Of a DNA stretch of 64,000 nucleotides, positions 18,969 through 27,986 are shown piece after piece. Location of the stretch: positions 21,680-85,679 of the forward strand of contig JALCRY010000004.1 in NCBI GenBank assembly GCA_022652985.1. The letters are read 5' to 3'. Position 1 is the first letter of the stretch. The number at the start of each line of letters is the position of its first letter. Below the pieces are notes generated by a model. The model saw only the letters and a list, made by a program, of their open reading frames with translations. It searched no databases and was not told where the DNA came from. The DNA is from Eubacteriaceae bacterium. GTDB lineage: Bacteria > Bacillota > Clostridia > Peptostreptococcales > Anaerovoracaceae. The position numbers and the translations under genes were made by a program.

Positions 18969-20036
18969 ATGAGTATGAATGAAAGGAAACTGAAAATACT
19001 TCAGGCTATTATCCGCGATTTCGTTGATACGGCTGAGCCTGTAGGTTCAAGGACATTGTCCAAGAAATTTGATCTTGGCGTAAGTCCGGCAACAATAAGA
19101 AACGAGATGTCGGATCTTGAAGATATGGGTTTTCTGACTCATCCTCACACTTCAGCGGGCAGAGTCCCGTCGGAAAAAGCGTACAGGCTGTATGTCAATG
19201 AGCTCATGAACAAAAAGGATCTGACCGATGATCAGAAAAATGCTATTGCGCATGAACTGTATGATAATGTTACAGAGCTCGATCAGACTATTGAGCACGC
19301 AGCGCACATACTTTCGAAGATAACGAATCTGACAGCATTTGCTATGACGCCGAACGAAGAACTGGAAACTATCAAGTTTATCCAGTTCCTTCCGGTAGAT
19401 GAAAACACTGTAGTGCTGATGATCGTGTCGGAAAACGGTAAAGTGCAGAACAATGCGGTCCGCGTCAGCTTCGAATACGATGACGAGATGCTCCGCATAT
19501 TATCCAAATCGATGACTTTCGACTACAAGGGCAAGACGATCAGTGAAGCGCTGACGGGAGACATCATTACTTCTTTCAAGAGCGATATAGAGGCCATGAA
19601 CGGACTTACAAGCAGTCTGATGCCGAATTTCATGAAGACTCTGGAAAAAATGCTGGATGCGAACCTGTATATGGATGGGCTGACGAATATATTCAATATC
19701 CCCGAATACAACGATCTCGACCGGGCAAAGATGTTTATGGAACTCATCAACAAGAAAGAGGATTTCAAAAAGAAGCTTATTTCGCGTGATGACGGCATGA
19801 TCATTACGATAGGGACCGAGAATCAGGATGAAGATATGAATGATGTAAGTCTCATCACCGCCACCTACCGTGTAGACGGCAAGCTGGTCGGCAAACTGGG
19901 CGTCATCGGCCCGACACGAATGAGGTATGACAATGTTACATCTGTGATCGATTTTATTACTGACAATCTCAGTAAAACATTCAAATTAACAGGAGGCGAT
20001 GGACAGGATGACGACGAACCAGACGACAAATACTGA
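18969..20036 (+). CDS. hrcA: Heat-inducible transcription repressor HrcA
   Basis: 355 residues. The N-terminal winged helix contains VDTAEPVGSRTLSKKFDLGVSPATIRNEM in its conserved form (positions about 19-47), followed by a GAF-like domain and dimerisation region. It binds CIRCE and depends on GroE for activity, so it autoregulates. It is first gene of hrcA-grpE-dnaK-dnaJ. The start at 18969 is 8 nt after AAGGGG; its 3' end overlaps grpE. Confidence 0.95.
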   Translation: MSMNERKLKILQAIIRDFVDTAEPVGSRTLSKKFDLGVSPATIRNEMSDLEDMGFLTHPHTSAGRVPSEKAYRLYVNELMNKKDLTDDQKNAIAHELYDNVTELDQTIEHAAHILSKITNLTAFAMTPNEELETIKFIQFLPVDENTVVLMIVSENGKVQNNAVRVSFEYDDEMLRILSKSMTFDYKGKTISEALTGDIITSFKSDIEAMNGLTSSLMPNFMKTLEKMLDANLYMDGLTNIFNIPEYNDLDRAKMFMELINKKEDFKKKLISRDDGMIITIGTENQDEDMNDVSLITATYRVDGKLVGKLGVIGPTRMRYDNVTSVIDFITDNLSKTFKLTGGDGQDDDEPDDKY

Positions 20037-20595
20037 CGCAGAAGAAAAAGCACCTGACACTGAACAGGCTGAGGAAGAAATCAAAGAAGAACCTGAGACA
20101 GAAGAAGCGGACGAAACGGAAGCGGAAGAGGAACAGGCTGAAGAACCTGAAGCGCAGGAAGAAAAGAAAGAAACAGAAGACGAAGATCTCAACACGAAAT
20201 ATCTCAGGCTTATGGCCGATTTCCAGAATTTCAAGAAGAGAGCGCAGAAGCAGAGAAGCGAAACGCTTGCTTATGCCAATGCCGAAATAGTAGGGCAGCT
20301 GCTTGAGGTGCTGGACAATTTCGAAAGGGCTCTCGACAGGGATGTCGATGAGGAAGAGGCAGGTTTCAAGGAAGGCATGAGAATGGTGTTCGACCAGCTC
20401 AAGGGCGTTCTTGATAAAGCCGGAGTCGAAGAGATTGAAGCTCTCGGGACCGTATTCGATCCGAATTTCCATAATGCGGTGATGACGGAAGACACCGACG
20501 AATATGAAAGCGGACAGGTTTCGGGCGTGATGCAGAAAGGATATACACTGAAAGGCAGAGTGGTCAGACCGGCAATGGTCAAAGTGGCTAACTAG
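20008..20595 (+). CDS. grpE: Nucleotide exchange factor GrpE
   Basis: DnaK co-chaperone of 195 residues. A very acidic, low-complexity N-terminal arm (Glu/Ala/Thr-rich, about 1-60) precedes the long helix (LRLMADFQNFKKRAQKQ) and the beta-wing domain with GMRMVFDQL and GTVFDPNFHNAVM. The start is uncertain: ATG 19999 lies only 2 nt from AGGAGG (19991-19996), while ATG 20008 has a workable 11-nt spacing and is preferred. It overlaps hrcA by about 29 nt. Confidence 0.92.
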   Translation: MTTNQTTNTDAEEKAPDTEQAEEEIKEEPETEEADETEAEEEQAEEPEAQEEKKETEDEDLNTKYLRLMADFQNFKKRAQKQRSETLAYANAEIVGQLLEVLDNFERALDRDVDEEEAGFKEGMRMVFDQLKGVLDKAGVEEIEALGTVFDPNFHNAVMTEDTDEYESGQVSGVMQKGYTLKGRVVRPAMVKVAN

Positions 20596-20639
20596 CCCCA
20601 GATGCATATAGATAAAATTATTAAAGAAGGAGAAAAACT

Positions 20640-22535
20640 ATGGGAAAAGTAATAGGAATAGACCTCGGTACTACAAACTCTTGTGTTGCTGTACTTGAAG
20701 GAGGAGAACCAACCGTTATTACTAATGCAGAAGGAATGAGAACAACACCGTCTGTTGTCGGCTTTACAAAGGCAGGAGAAAGACTTGTCGGTGAAACTGC
20801 GAAAAGACAGGCTGTTACGAATCCTGACAGAACTATCTCTTCGATAAAGAGATACATGGGAACTAATCACGAAGTAGTGATCGACGGCAAAAAATATACA
20901 CCGCAGGACATCTCGGCTATGATCCTCGGAAAGCTGAAGGCTGACGCGGAGGCATATCTCGGCGAAACAGTAACAGAAGCTGTTATTACCGTACCTGCTT
21001 ACTTCGCAGATGCACAGAAACAGGCTACAAAGGATGCCGGCAAAATCGCAGGACTCGATGTAAAGAGAATCATCAACGAGCCTACTGCTGCTTCACTGGC
21101 ATACGGACTCGACAAAGAAGACGGATCGCATAAGATCCTCGTGTACGACCTCGGCGGCGGTACATTCGATGTATCTATCCTCGAGCTCGGAGACGGAGTA
21201 TTTGAAGTACTCGCTACAAACGGAAATACAAAGCTCGGCGGCGACGACTTCGACGACGCTGTCATGAATTATCTGGCAGACGAGTTCGGCAAAGCGAACG
21301 GCATCGACCTGAGAAATGACAAGATGGCTCTGCAGAGACTTAAGGAAGCTTCGGAAAAGGCCAAAAAAGAACTGTCGAGCGCGCAGACGACAAATATCAA
21401 CCTGCCGTTTATTACTGTAAACGATCAGGGTCCGCTGCACCTCAACATGGATCTTACACGTGCGAAATTCGATCAGCTGACATCACATCTTGTAAACGCG
21501 ACGATCGAACCTATGCAGAAGGCTATGAGCGATGCAGGCGTTTCCAACAGTGATATCGCCAAAGTCATCCTGGTCGGAGGATCCACGAGGATCCCGGCTG
21601 TACAGGAAGCAGTCAAGAGAGTTACGGGCAAAGAACCGTTCAAGGGCATCAACCCTGATGAATGCGTTGCTATAGGCGCTTCGATCCAGGCCGGCGTACT
21701 TACAGGCGAAGTCAATGATGTACTTCTGCTCGATGTAACACCGCTTTCGCTTTCGATCGAAACACTCGGCGGCGTAGCTACAAAGCTTATTGACAGAAAT
21801 ACTACTATTCCGACCAAGAAGAGCCAGATATTCTCGACGGCTGCGGACAACCAGACAGCAGTAGACATTCATGTACTGCAGGGCGAAAGAGATATGGCTG
21901 CGGACAATACAACGCTCGGAAGATTCCAGCTTTCAGGCATTCCGCCTGCACCTCGCGGAATACCGCAGATCGAGGTCACATTCGACATCGATGCGAACGG
22001 TATCGTAAATGTAAGCGCGAAGGACATGGGAACGGGCAAAGAGCAGAGAATAACCATTACTTCGTCCACGAAACTGTCTGACGACGAGATCGACAAGAAG
22101 GTCAAGGAAGCAGAGCAGTTCGCTGAACAGGACAAGAAGAAGAAAGAAGAGATCGAAGTCAGGAACCAGGCGGAGACTCTCGTATATGAAACAGAAAAGA
22201 ACGTTAAGGATCTCGGCGACAAGCTCAGCGAAGATGAGAAGGCCCAGATCAACGGTGCGAAGGATGAGCTGTCAAAGGCTCTGGAAAACGGCACTGTAGA
22301 CGAGATCAAAGACAAGACGGAAAAGCTCACAGAGCAGTTCCATACGATATCAGCGAAGATGTATCAGCAGGCTTCACAGCAGAACCCTAACATGGGCGGA
22401 GCAGGCCCTGACATGGGTTCACAGGCCGGCCCGGATATGAACTCACAGAACACTTCGAATCAGGCTCCTAACGGAGATGATGTCGTAGATGCGGACTATA
22501 CTGTAGTAGACGATGACAAGAAGGATAATCAGTAA
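20640..22535 (+). CDS. dnaK: Chaperone DnaK (Hsp70)
   Basis: 631 residues. The nucleotide-binding domain carries [14 protein letters not shown], the phosphate motifs [14 protein letters not shown] and [11 protein letters not shown], the interdomain linker [19 protein letters not shown], then the substrate-binding domain and helical lid with a Gly/Gln/Asn-rich tail (about 580-615) ending in an acidic segment. An AGGAG ribosome-binding site precedes the ATG. Codon choice is biased as expected for an abundant protein. It overlaps dnaJ by one base. Confidence 0.98.
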   Translation: MGKVIGIDLGTTNSCVAVLEGGEPTVITNAEGMRTTPSVVGFTKAGERLVGETAKRQAVTNPDRTISSIKRYMGTNHEVVIDGKKYTPQDISAMILGKLKADAEAYLGETVTEAVITVPAYFADAQKQATKDAGKIAGLDVKRIINEPTAASLAYGLDKEDGSHKILVYDLGGGTFDVSILELGDGVFEVLATNGNTKLGGDDFDDAVMNYLADEFGKANGIDLRNDKMALQRLKEASEKAKKELSSAQTTNINLPFITVNDQGPLHLNMDLTRAKFDQLTSHLVNATIEPMQKAMSDAGVSNSDIAKVILVGGSTRIPAVQEAVKRVTGKEPFKGINPDECVAIGASIQAGVLTGEVNDVLLLDVTPLSLSIETLGGVATKLIDRNTTIPTKKSQIFSTAADNQTAVDIHVLQGERDMAADNTTLGRFQLSGIPPAPRGIPQIEVTFDIDANGIVNVSAKDMGTGKEQRITITSSTKLSDDEIDKKVKEAEQFAEQDKKKKEEIEVRNQAETLVYETEKNVKDLGDKLSEDEKAQINGAKDELSKALENGTVDEIKDKTEKLTEQFHTISAKMYQQASQQNPNMGGAGPDMGSQAGPDMNSQNTSNQAPNGDDVVDADYTVVDDDKKDNQ

Positions 22536-23695
22536 TGGCAGATAAACGTGATTACTATGAGGTGCTCGGCATCCAGAAGGGCGCGTCGGAAGATGAGATA
22601 AAGAAGGCTTTCAGAAAGATGGCCATCAAGTATCATCCTGACAAAAACCCGGGAGACAAGGAGGCTGAAGAGCATTTCAAAGAGGTCAACGAGGCGTACA
22701 GCATACTCGGCGATCCCGAAAAGAAAAAGAAATATGATCAGTTCGGATTTGCGGGCGTAGATCCGAACGCGGGATTCGGCGGTGCAGGCGGTTTCAACGG
22801 CTTCGGCGGCGCGAACGGTTTTGGCGATTTCGAAGATATCTTCGATATGTTCGGCGGCATGTTCGGCGGCGGAAGAGGCGGTTACAGCCGTCAGCGCAGG
22901 AACGGTCCGATGAAAGGCAGCGATCTGCAGCAGGGTCTTAATATTACTTTCGAAGAGGCTGTTTTCGGCGTCAAGAAAGATATCAAGCTCACTAAGTATG
23001 TTGAATGCGAAAAATGCCACGGCACAGGCGCAGAGCCGGGAACGTCCAAGGTGACATGCCCGGACTGCGGCGGCTCGGGAGAAGTTCATACGGCTCAGAA
23101 GACGCCGTTCGGGACTTTTCAGAGTGTTTCCCCGTGTCAGAGATGCGGAGGCACCGGACAGATAATCGAAAAGCCTTGTACAGCCTGCGGCGGAAACGGA
23201 CGCGTCAGGAAATCGCTGACTATTACAGTCAACATTCCTGCGGGCGTAGACAACGATTCCATCGTTACCCTCAGAGGACAGGGCGAGCCGGGCATAAACG
23301 GCGGTCCTGCAGGCGATCTCTATATAGTAATAGCGGTCAAACCGCATAAGGTGTTCAAGAGAAAAGGGCAGGATCTGCAGCTTGAAATACCTATAACGTT
23401 TGAACAGGCCGCGCTCGGAGCGGAAATAATAGTACCGACGCTCAAAGAAAAGCTGAAGTATAAAATACCTCCGGGGACTCAGCCGGGAACAACATTCCGG
23501 ATGAAAGGCAAAGGTGTAGCAAGCCCGAGAAACGGCAGGATGGGTGATCTGTATGTCCGCGTCATGCTGGAAGTGCCTACTAAACTCAATGCCAAACAGA
23601 AAAAAGCCGTTCAGTCTATGGGCAATGCGCTGACAGACGACTGCTATCAGAAGAAGGGCAAATTCGCTTCAATGATATCAGAATGGTTCAAATAA
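22535..23695 (+). CDS. dnaJ: Chaperone DnaJ (Hsp40)
   Basis: 386 residues of type I. The J domain has YHPDKNPG, followed by a Gly/Phe-rich region with repeated GFGG/GGF units (about 80-125), four CxxCxGxG zinc motifs ([32 protein letters not shown]) and the C-terminal substrate-binding domain. Stimulates DnaK ATPase. Its start overlaps the dnaK stop (TAATG). It is last gene of the heat-shock operon, followed by a terminator. Confidence 0.97.
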   Translation: MADKRDYYEVLGIQKGASEDEIKKAFRKMAIKYHPDKNPGDKEAEEHFKEVNEAYSILGDPEKKKKYDQFGFAGVDPNAGFGGAGGFNGFGGANGFGDFEDIFDMFGGMFGGGRGGYSRQRRNGPMKGSDLQQGLNITFEEAVFGVKKDIKLTKYVECEKCHGTGAEPGTSKVTCPDCGGSGEVHTAQKTPFGTFQSVSPCQRCGGTGQIIEKPCTACGGNGRVRKSLTITVNIPAGVDNDSIVTLRGQGEPGINGGPAGDLYIVIAVKPHKVFKRKGQDLQLEIPITFEQAALGAEIIVPTLKEKLKYKIPPGTQPGTTFRMKGKGVASPRNGRMGDLYVRVMLEVPTKLNAKQKKAVQSMGNALTDDCYQKKGKFASMISEWFK

Positions 23696-23706
23696 AATAT
23701 ACAGGG

Positions 23707-23745
23707 GAAGGTGTCTCGATTTATTATGTGAGACACCTTCTTTTA
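23707..23745 (+). terminator. Intrinsic terminator of the hrcA-dnaJ operon
   Basis: GAAGGTGTCTC (23707-23717) pairs with GAGACACCTTC (23730-23740) in a perfect 11-bp stem followed by TTTTATGTT. Confidence 0.88.
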
Positions 23746-23774
23746 TGTTATAATAAATCTCTGAGGTACGTATT

Positions 23775-24227
23775 ATGAGCAAGAAAAAAACCGAAGAAAG
23801 CGAAGAACGTTTTGACAGCGATCAGTATGAAGCGATGCCTGAAAATGAAGATATCGGAGAGGTGAAAATCGCCGATGAGGTAGTGGCCGTATGCGCAATA
23901 AACGCGGCTCTCAAAACTGCCGGGGTGGCGCGTATGTATACCGGTATCACGGATTCGATATCGCAGACGATCCTGGGCAAGGAGTCTGTCTCGAAAGGCG
24001 CCAAGATCAGTCAGTCGGATGCCGAAACAGAAATAGATCTGTTTGTGATCGTGGAGTACGGAGTGAATATTCCGGACGTGGCGTTCAGTATTCAGAAGAA
24101 CGTTAAAAAAGAAGTTGAATCGATGATAGATAAAAAAGTCAAGGCAGTGAACATCCATGTCCAGGGAGTTGCTCTCAATATCGGGGATGAAGCTGAAGAT
24201 GAAAAAAAGGAAGAGGACGACCGATGA
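23775..24227 (+). CDS. Asp23/Gls24-family envelope stress protein
   Basis: 150 residues. The N- and C-termini are acidic and charged. The core from residue 28 (GEVKIADEVVAVCAINAALKT) has the Asp23 fold pattern, including GVNIPDVAFSIQKNVKKEVE and AVNIHVQGV. It is soluble and without a membrane segment. The position directly before nusB, with a 4-nt overlap (ATGA), is conserved in Clostridia and Bacilli. Function is only loosely defined as envelope-related. Confidence 0.85.
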   Translation: MSKKKTEESEERFDSDQYEAMPENEDIGEVKIADEVVAVCAINAALKTAGVARMYTGITDSISQTILGKESVSKGAKISQSDAETEIDLFVIVEYGVNIPDVAFSIQKNVKKEVESMIDKKVKAVNIHVQGVALNIGDEAEDEKKEEDDR

Positions 24228-24625
24228 ACAGAACCGAAGCCAGAGAACTGCTGATGCAGATGATTTTCCAGATGGAAGCGCAGGGCGACAGCAGCTACGA
24301 CCTGATGAAAACCTTGTATGATGATAAGGGCAAGATACCAAAATCACAGAAAGAATATATTGAGAGCACTTTTTCAGTCGTTAGAAGCCATCTCGATGAT
24401 ATAGATGAACTGATAGACGGGCATTCAAAGGGCTGGAAAGCCTCCCGGATGCCGAAGGCGGATCTCGCTATTGCCAGACTGGCAATAGCCGAAATAGTCT
24501 ACGTCGATGATATCCCGAATGCGGTCGCCATTAACGAAGCCGTTAATCTGGCAAAAAAGTACGGCAGCGACAACGCTGCGAGATTCATCAACGGTCTTCT
24601 GGGAGATGTGTCGAAAGGTGAGTGA
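24224..24625 (+). CDS. nusB: Transcription antitermination factor NusB
   Basis: 133-residue all-helical RNA-binding protein that acts in rRNA antitermination. Motifs: REAREL-like N-terminus RTEARELLMQMIFQME, KADLAIARLAIAEI, PNAVAINEAVNLAKKYG and the C-terminal FINGLLGDVSK. It overlaps the upstream asp23 gene by 4 nt. Confidence 0.93.
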   Translation: MNRTEARELLMQMIFQMEAQGDSSYDLMKTLYDDKGKIPKSQKEYIESTFSVVRSHLDDIDELIDGHSKGWKASRMPKADLAIARLAIAEIVYVDDIPNAVAINEAVNLAKKYGSDNAARFINGLLGDVSKGE

Positions 24626-24630
24626 CAGAC

Positions 24631-25593
24631 ATGATCAGAGAAGGAACAGTCCTCGGTATTGATACAAGCAATTACACAACTTCGGCGGCGATTGTCGATA
24701 AAAACGGCAATGTTTTCCGCGACTGCAGGCAGCAGCTCGCCGTCAGAGAGGGAAGACGCGGTCTTCGCCAGTCGGAGGCCCTGTTCCAGCATGTTGATAA
24801 TCTGCCGGATGTTATACATAATGTCCTTGATGACGATACGAGAAGAGATATCAGAGCAGTTGCCGTATCGACAAAGCCGCGGCCGCGCGAAGATTCATAT
24901 ATGCCGGTATTCAAGGCCGGGATCACGGAAGCAGCCGCCGTTTCAGACGCTCTGGGAGTTCCTCTCATCAAGCTTTCTCATCAGGAGGGACACATAGCCG
25001 CAGTCAAGGAATTCACGCCTTATTCCGAAGAAAATGAGATATTGTTCTATCACATTTCCGGCGGAACTACTGAACTTCTCAAGGTAACTGATTATTTCGG
25101 CAAAAAAGGAATGAATATAGAAATCATCGGCGGGACGAAAGATATTTCGTTCGGTCAGCTTATAGACCGCATCGGCGTTGCGCTGGGATGCGGATTTCCG
25201 TCGGGCAAGGAAATGGATGATTCGGTACTGAGGTTCTGTGAACTGGGCGAACAGCCGTCGCATGTTCTTACACCGATACCCCTTGACGGACTGTTTTTCA
25301 ACTTGTCTGGCATTGAATCCCAGACCATGAGACTGATAAAAGAAGACGAGATGAGTTTCATCGACCTTTCAATAGAGCTTTTCGACAAGATCGCCGAATG
25401 TCTCCTGCATCTCACTGCGGAGGCAGTATCGGCAACAGGCATCGACAGAGTTGTCTTCGGCGGGGGCGTGTCCTCCAGCAGGTATCTGAGAGGAGCACTT
25501 AAGGCGAATATGACAGGCCTGGCCTTCGGCGACTATTCTGCTGACAACGCTGTAGGAACGGCGCTGCTCGGAAGGAACAGATTATGGCGCTGA
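24631..25593 (+). CDS. TsaD/Kae1-like (ASKHA) paralogue
   Basis: 320 residues. The ASKHA fold starts VLGIDTSNYTTSAAIV. The metal-type motif His117-x3-His121 (LSHQEGH) is retained, as are HISGGTTELL, a GVALGCGFPSGKEMD segment and FGGGVSSSRYLR near the C-terminus. It differs from true TsaD (which begins AIETSCDET), so it is likely the paralogue often found between nusB and xseA in Clostridia and annotated as O-sialoglycoprotein endopeptidase. A t6A role is not established here. The ATG at 24631 is chosen over the GTG at 24622 because of spacing from AAAGGTG. Confidence 0.78.
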   Translation: MIREGTVLGIDTSNYTTSAAIVDKNGNVFRDCRQQLAVREGRRGLRQSEALFQHVDNLPDVIHNVLDDDTRRDIRAVAVSTKPRPREDSYMPVFKAGITEAAAVSDALGVPLIKLSHQEGHIAAVKEFTPYSEENEILFYHISGGTTELLKVTDYFGKKGMNIEIIGGTKDISFGQLIDRIGVALGCGFPSGKEMDDSVLRFCELGEQPSHVLTPIPLDGLFFNLSGIESQTMRLIKEDEMSFIDLSIELFDKIAECLLHLTAEAVSATGIDRVVFGGGVSSSRYLRGALKANMTGLAFGDYSADNAVGTALLGRNRLWR

Positions 25594-26864
25594 AACCGAT
25601 AAGAGTATCACAGCTGAACGCATATATACACAGGATACTGCAGACAGATCCCGTGCTCGGGAATATCTCCGTGATCGGCGAGATATCGAATCTTAAATTC
25701 CACAGCAGCGGACATGTTTATTTCAGTCTGAAAGATGAAAACAGCAAGATCAACTGTTTCCTCGCCGCTCAGAATCTGGCGCATATACGTTATGATCTCG
25801 AAGAAGGCATGGAAATCAATGCTCTAGGGTATATTTCAGTTTATGAGAGGGGCGGATATTATTCGCTCAATGTACGCGATATTGAGGTCAGAGGAGAAGG
25901 AGACCTGGCTGTTAAATTCGAGCAGCTCAAGAAAAAGCTCGACAAAGAAGGCATCTTTGACAGGGCGCATAAAAAGGAAATCCCTGCGTTTCCGGAAAAT
26001 ATAGCAGTCGTTACGGCTTCGACAGGCGCGGCGCTGCAGGATATTTTGAAAATAGTTACCGGAAAAAATGATTATGTAAACATACGAATATTCCCGGTCA
26101 AAGTTCAGGGACCGGGCGCTGCAGAGGAGATCGCGGAAGCGATAGATACCGTAAATGCGGAATTTCCCGATACTGATGTAATGATCATCGGCAGAGGCGG
26201 CGGTTCGCTTGAAGATCTGTGGGCTTTTAACGAAGAAATAGTCGCGCGGAGCATATATGCATCGGACATACCGGTCATATCAGGAGTCGGGCACGAGATA
26301 GATTTCACAATAGCGGACATGGCTGCGGATATGCGGGCGGAAACTCCGACAGCAGCTGCTAATGCGGCTGTTCCGGATATGGATGAAATAAAAATGATCA
26401 TCGGAGAGGCCAGAGATGATCTCGAGGATAAGATCGGCGTGCAGATAAAGAAACGGGAAGATATGGTAGCTTCGCTTGATATCGGCGCACTTGGAAAACG
26501 GATCGACGAACGCATTGAATTTAGCAGGCTGAAATCAAAAAACATTCTCGGGCAGATGGGCAGAACGCTTGAAGGCATGATCGCCGGGACATCGCTGAAA
26601 ACAGAAGACGCGTACCACAGGCTTGACGCCGTGACAGCGGTCATTACTGCCGGACAGCACCGCGCGGACATGCTGAAGCAGCAGCTCGACAATATGGATC
26701 CGCGGAATATCATCAGCAAAGGATACGGCGCGATACTTGATGACCGCGGAAAGATGATCACCAGCGCCGCGCAGATAAAGGAAAAAGATATGCTGCGCAT
26801 TGTCGTTAAGGACGGGGATGCGGATGTAACAGTCGATGAAGTCAGGAGGAAAACCGATGGCTGA
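25584..26864 (+). CDS. xseA: Exodeoxyribonuclease VII large subunit
   Basis: 426 residues. The N-terminal OB fold has [18 protein letters not shown] and INCFLA, the catalytic domain has [32 protein letters not shown] and [23 protein letters not shown]-type residues (here AETPTAAA), followed by a coiled-coil C-terminal arm. Degrades single-stranded DNA with XseB. It overlaps the upstream gene by 10 nt and xseB by 8 nt. Confidence 0.95.
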   Translation: [426 protein letters not shown]

Positions 26865-27057
26865 ACAGAAAAAGCTGGATTTTGAACAATCGATGGCGAA
26901 GCTTGAAAAAGCTGCTGCCAATCTGACAAAGGAAGATATCACTCTCGACGATGCCATAAAGAATTACGAGGAGGGGATCAAATACTACAATCAGTGCAAT
27001 GAAATACTTGCGAACGCCAAGCAGAAGATCGAAACATATAACAACAAGCTTAAGTAA
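26857..27057 (+). CDS. xseB: Exodeoxyribonuclease VII small subunit
   Basis: 66 residues in two helices, with the family pattern LDFEQSMAKLEKAAANL and LDDAIKNYEEGIKYYNQCNE. The ATG at 26857 follows AGGAGGA (26844-26850); an earlier in-frame ATG at 26836 precedes that site. It overlaps the end of xseA. Confidence 0.94.
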   Translation: MAEQKKLDFEQSMAKLEKAAANLTKEDITLDDAIKNYEEGIKYYNQCNEILANAKQKIETYNNKLK

Positions 27058-27077
27058 AGTAATGGAGGATTGATGAT

Positions 27078-27986
27078 ATGGATGCTGATTTCAAAAGATA
27101 TAAAGATATGATCGACGAGCATTTGCTTGACTTCCTTCCTGATATCGATCACAAAACGATAACTTTGTACGAATCAATGAAGTACAGTCTGACGGCCGGA
27201 GGCAAGAGGATAAGACCGGTGCTTCTGCTGGGCGCCTGCGAATTCTGCGGCGGAGATCCGAAAACAGCTCTGCCTTACGCCTGCGCGCTCGAATACATCC
27301 ACACATATTCACTGATACACGATGATCTGCCGTGTATGGACGACGATGAATTAAGGCGCGGCATGAAGACGAACCACATCGTTTACGGCGCAGGCATTGC
27401 GACACTGGCGGGCGACGGACTCTTAAGTTCGGCGTTCGAAGCCATGAATATGGATATGCTCATGTATCTCGATGATCTCGGAGAGCTCAAAAAAAGGATC
27501 AAAGCTTCGTATGAAATATCCAAGGGCGCAGGTGTGCGCGGCATGGTAGCCGGCCAGGTATCCGATCTGGAAGCAGAGGGCGAGCCTGTGACGGTGGAAA
27601 TGCTGGACTATATAAATATCAACAAAACCGGTGCGATGATCAAGGCGGCAGTCAAGGCCGGCGCGGATCTCGGCGGCGGAGATTATGATACGATCAATAA
27701 ACTCAATGAATATGCCGAAAACCTCGGGCTTGCCTTCCAGGTGCGCGATGATATTCTCGACATAGTCGGCAGCGTCGAAGAACTCGGCAAGAATACAGGC
27801 GCCGATGAAGCTCAGGACAAATCGAACTATCCTTCGATCTTCGGCCTCGATAAATCATATGAAAAAATGGAAAAGCATCTGGACCTTGCGTATCAGGCAA
27901 TTGCGCCGTTCTACGACAACGCCGAGTTTTTCTATCACATACTTGATATGCTCGAACTGAGAGAGCGCGACAAAGAGAGGAATTAG
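27078..27986 (+). CDS. ispA: Polyprenyl (farnesyl/geranyl) diphosphate synthase
   Basis: Condenses isoprenyl diphosphates for quinone, undecaprenyl or other isoprenoid synthesis. 302 residues. The first Asp-rich motif is HDDLPCMDDDELRRG; the second is FQVRDDILD; the lysine/arginine motif is TAGGKRIRPVL. The position between xseB and dxs is the conserved one for ispA. The stop codon shares a base with the dxs GTG start. Confidence 0.93.
   Translation: MDADFKRYKDMIDEHLLDFLPDIDHKTITLYESMKYSLTAGGKRIRPVLLLGACEFCGGDPKTALPYACALEYIHTYSLIHDDLPCMDDDELRRGMKTNHIVYGAGIATLAGDGLLSSAFEAMNMDMLMYLDDLGELKKRIKASYEISKGAGVRGMVAGQVSDLEAEGEPVTVEMLDYININKTGAMIKAAVKAGADLGGGDYDTINKLNEYAENLGLAFQVRDDILDIVGSVEELGKNTGADEAQDKSNYPSIFGLDKSYEKMEKHLDLAYQAIAPFYDNAEFFYHILDMLELRERDKERN

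Noticed and set aside
20030..20190. Glu-rich repetitive DNA as a possible repeat array
   Set aside because: It is the acidic N-terminal arm of GrpE, which is normal for the family, not a DNA repeat.
22780..22890. GGCGG/TTCGGCGG-type repeats
   Set aside because: They encode the Gly/Phe-rich linker of DnaJ and are explained by that protein.
26105..26929. A 274-codon minus-strand open frame
   Set aside because: It is antisense to xseA and xseB, Ser/Ile-rich, without any motif.
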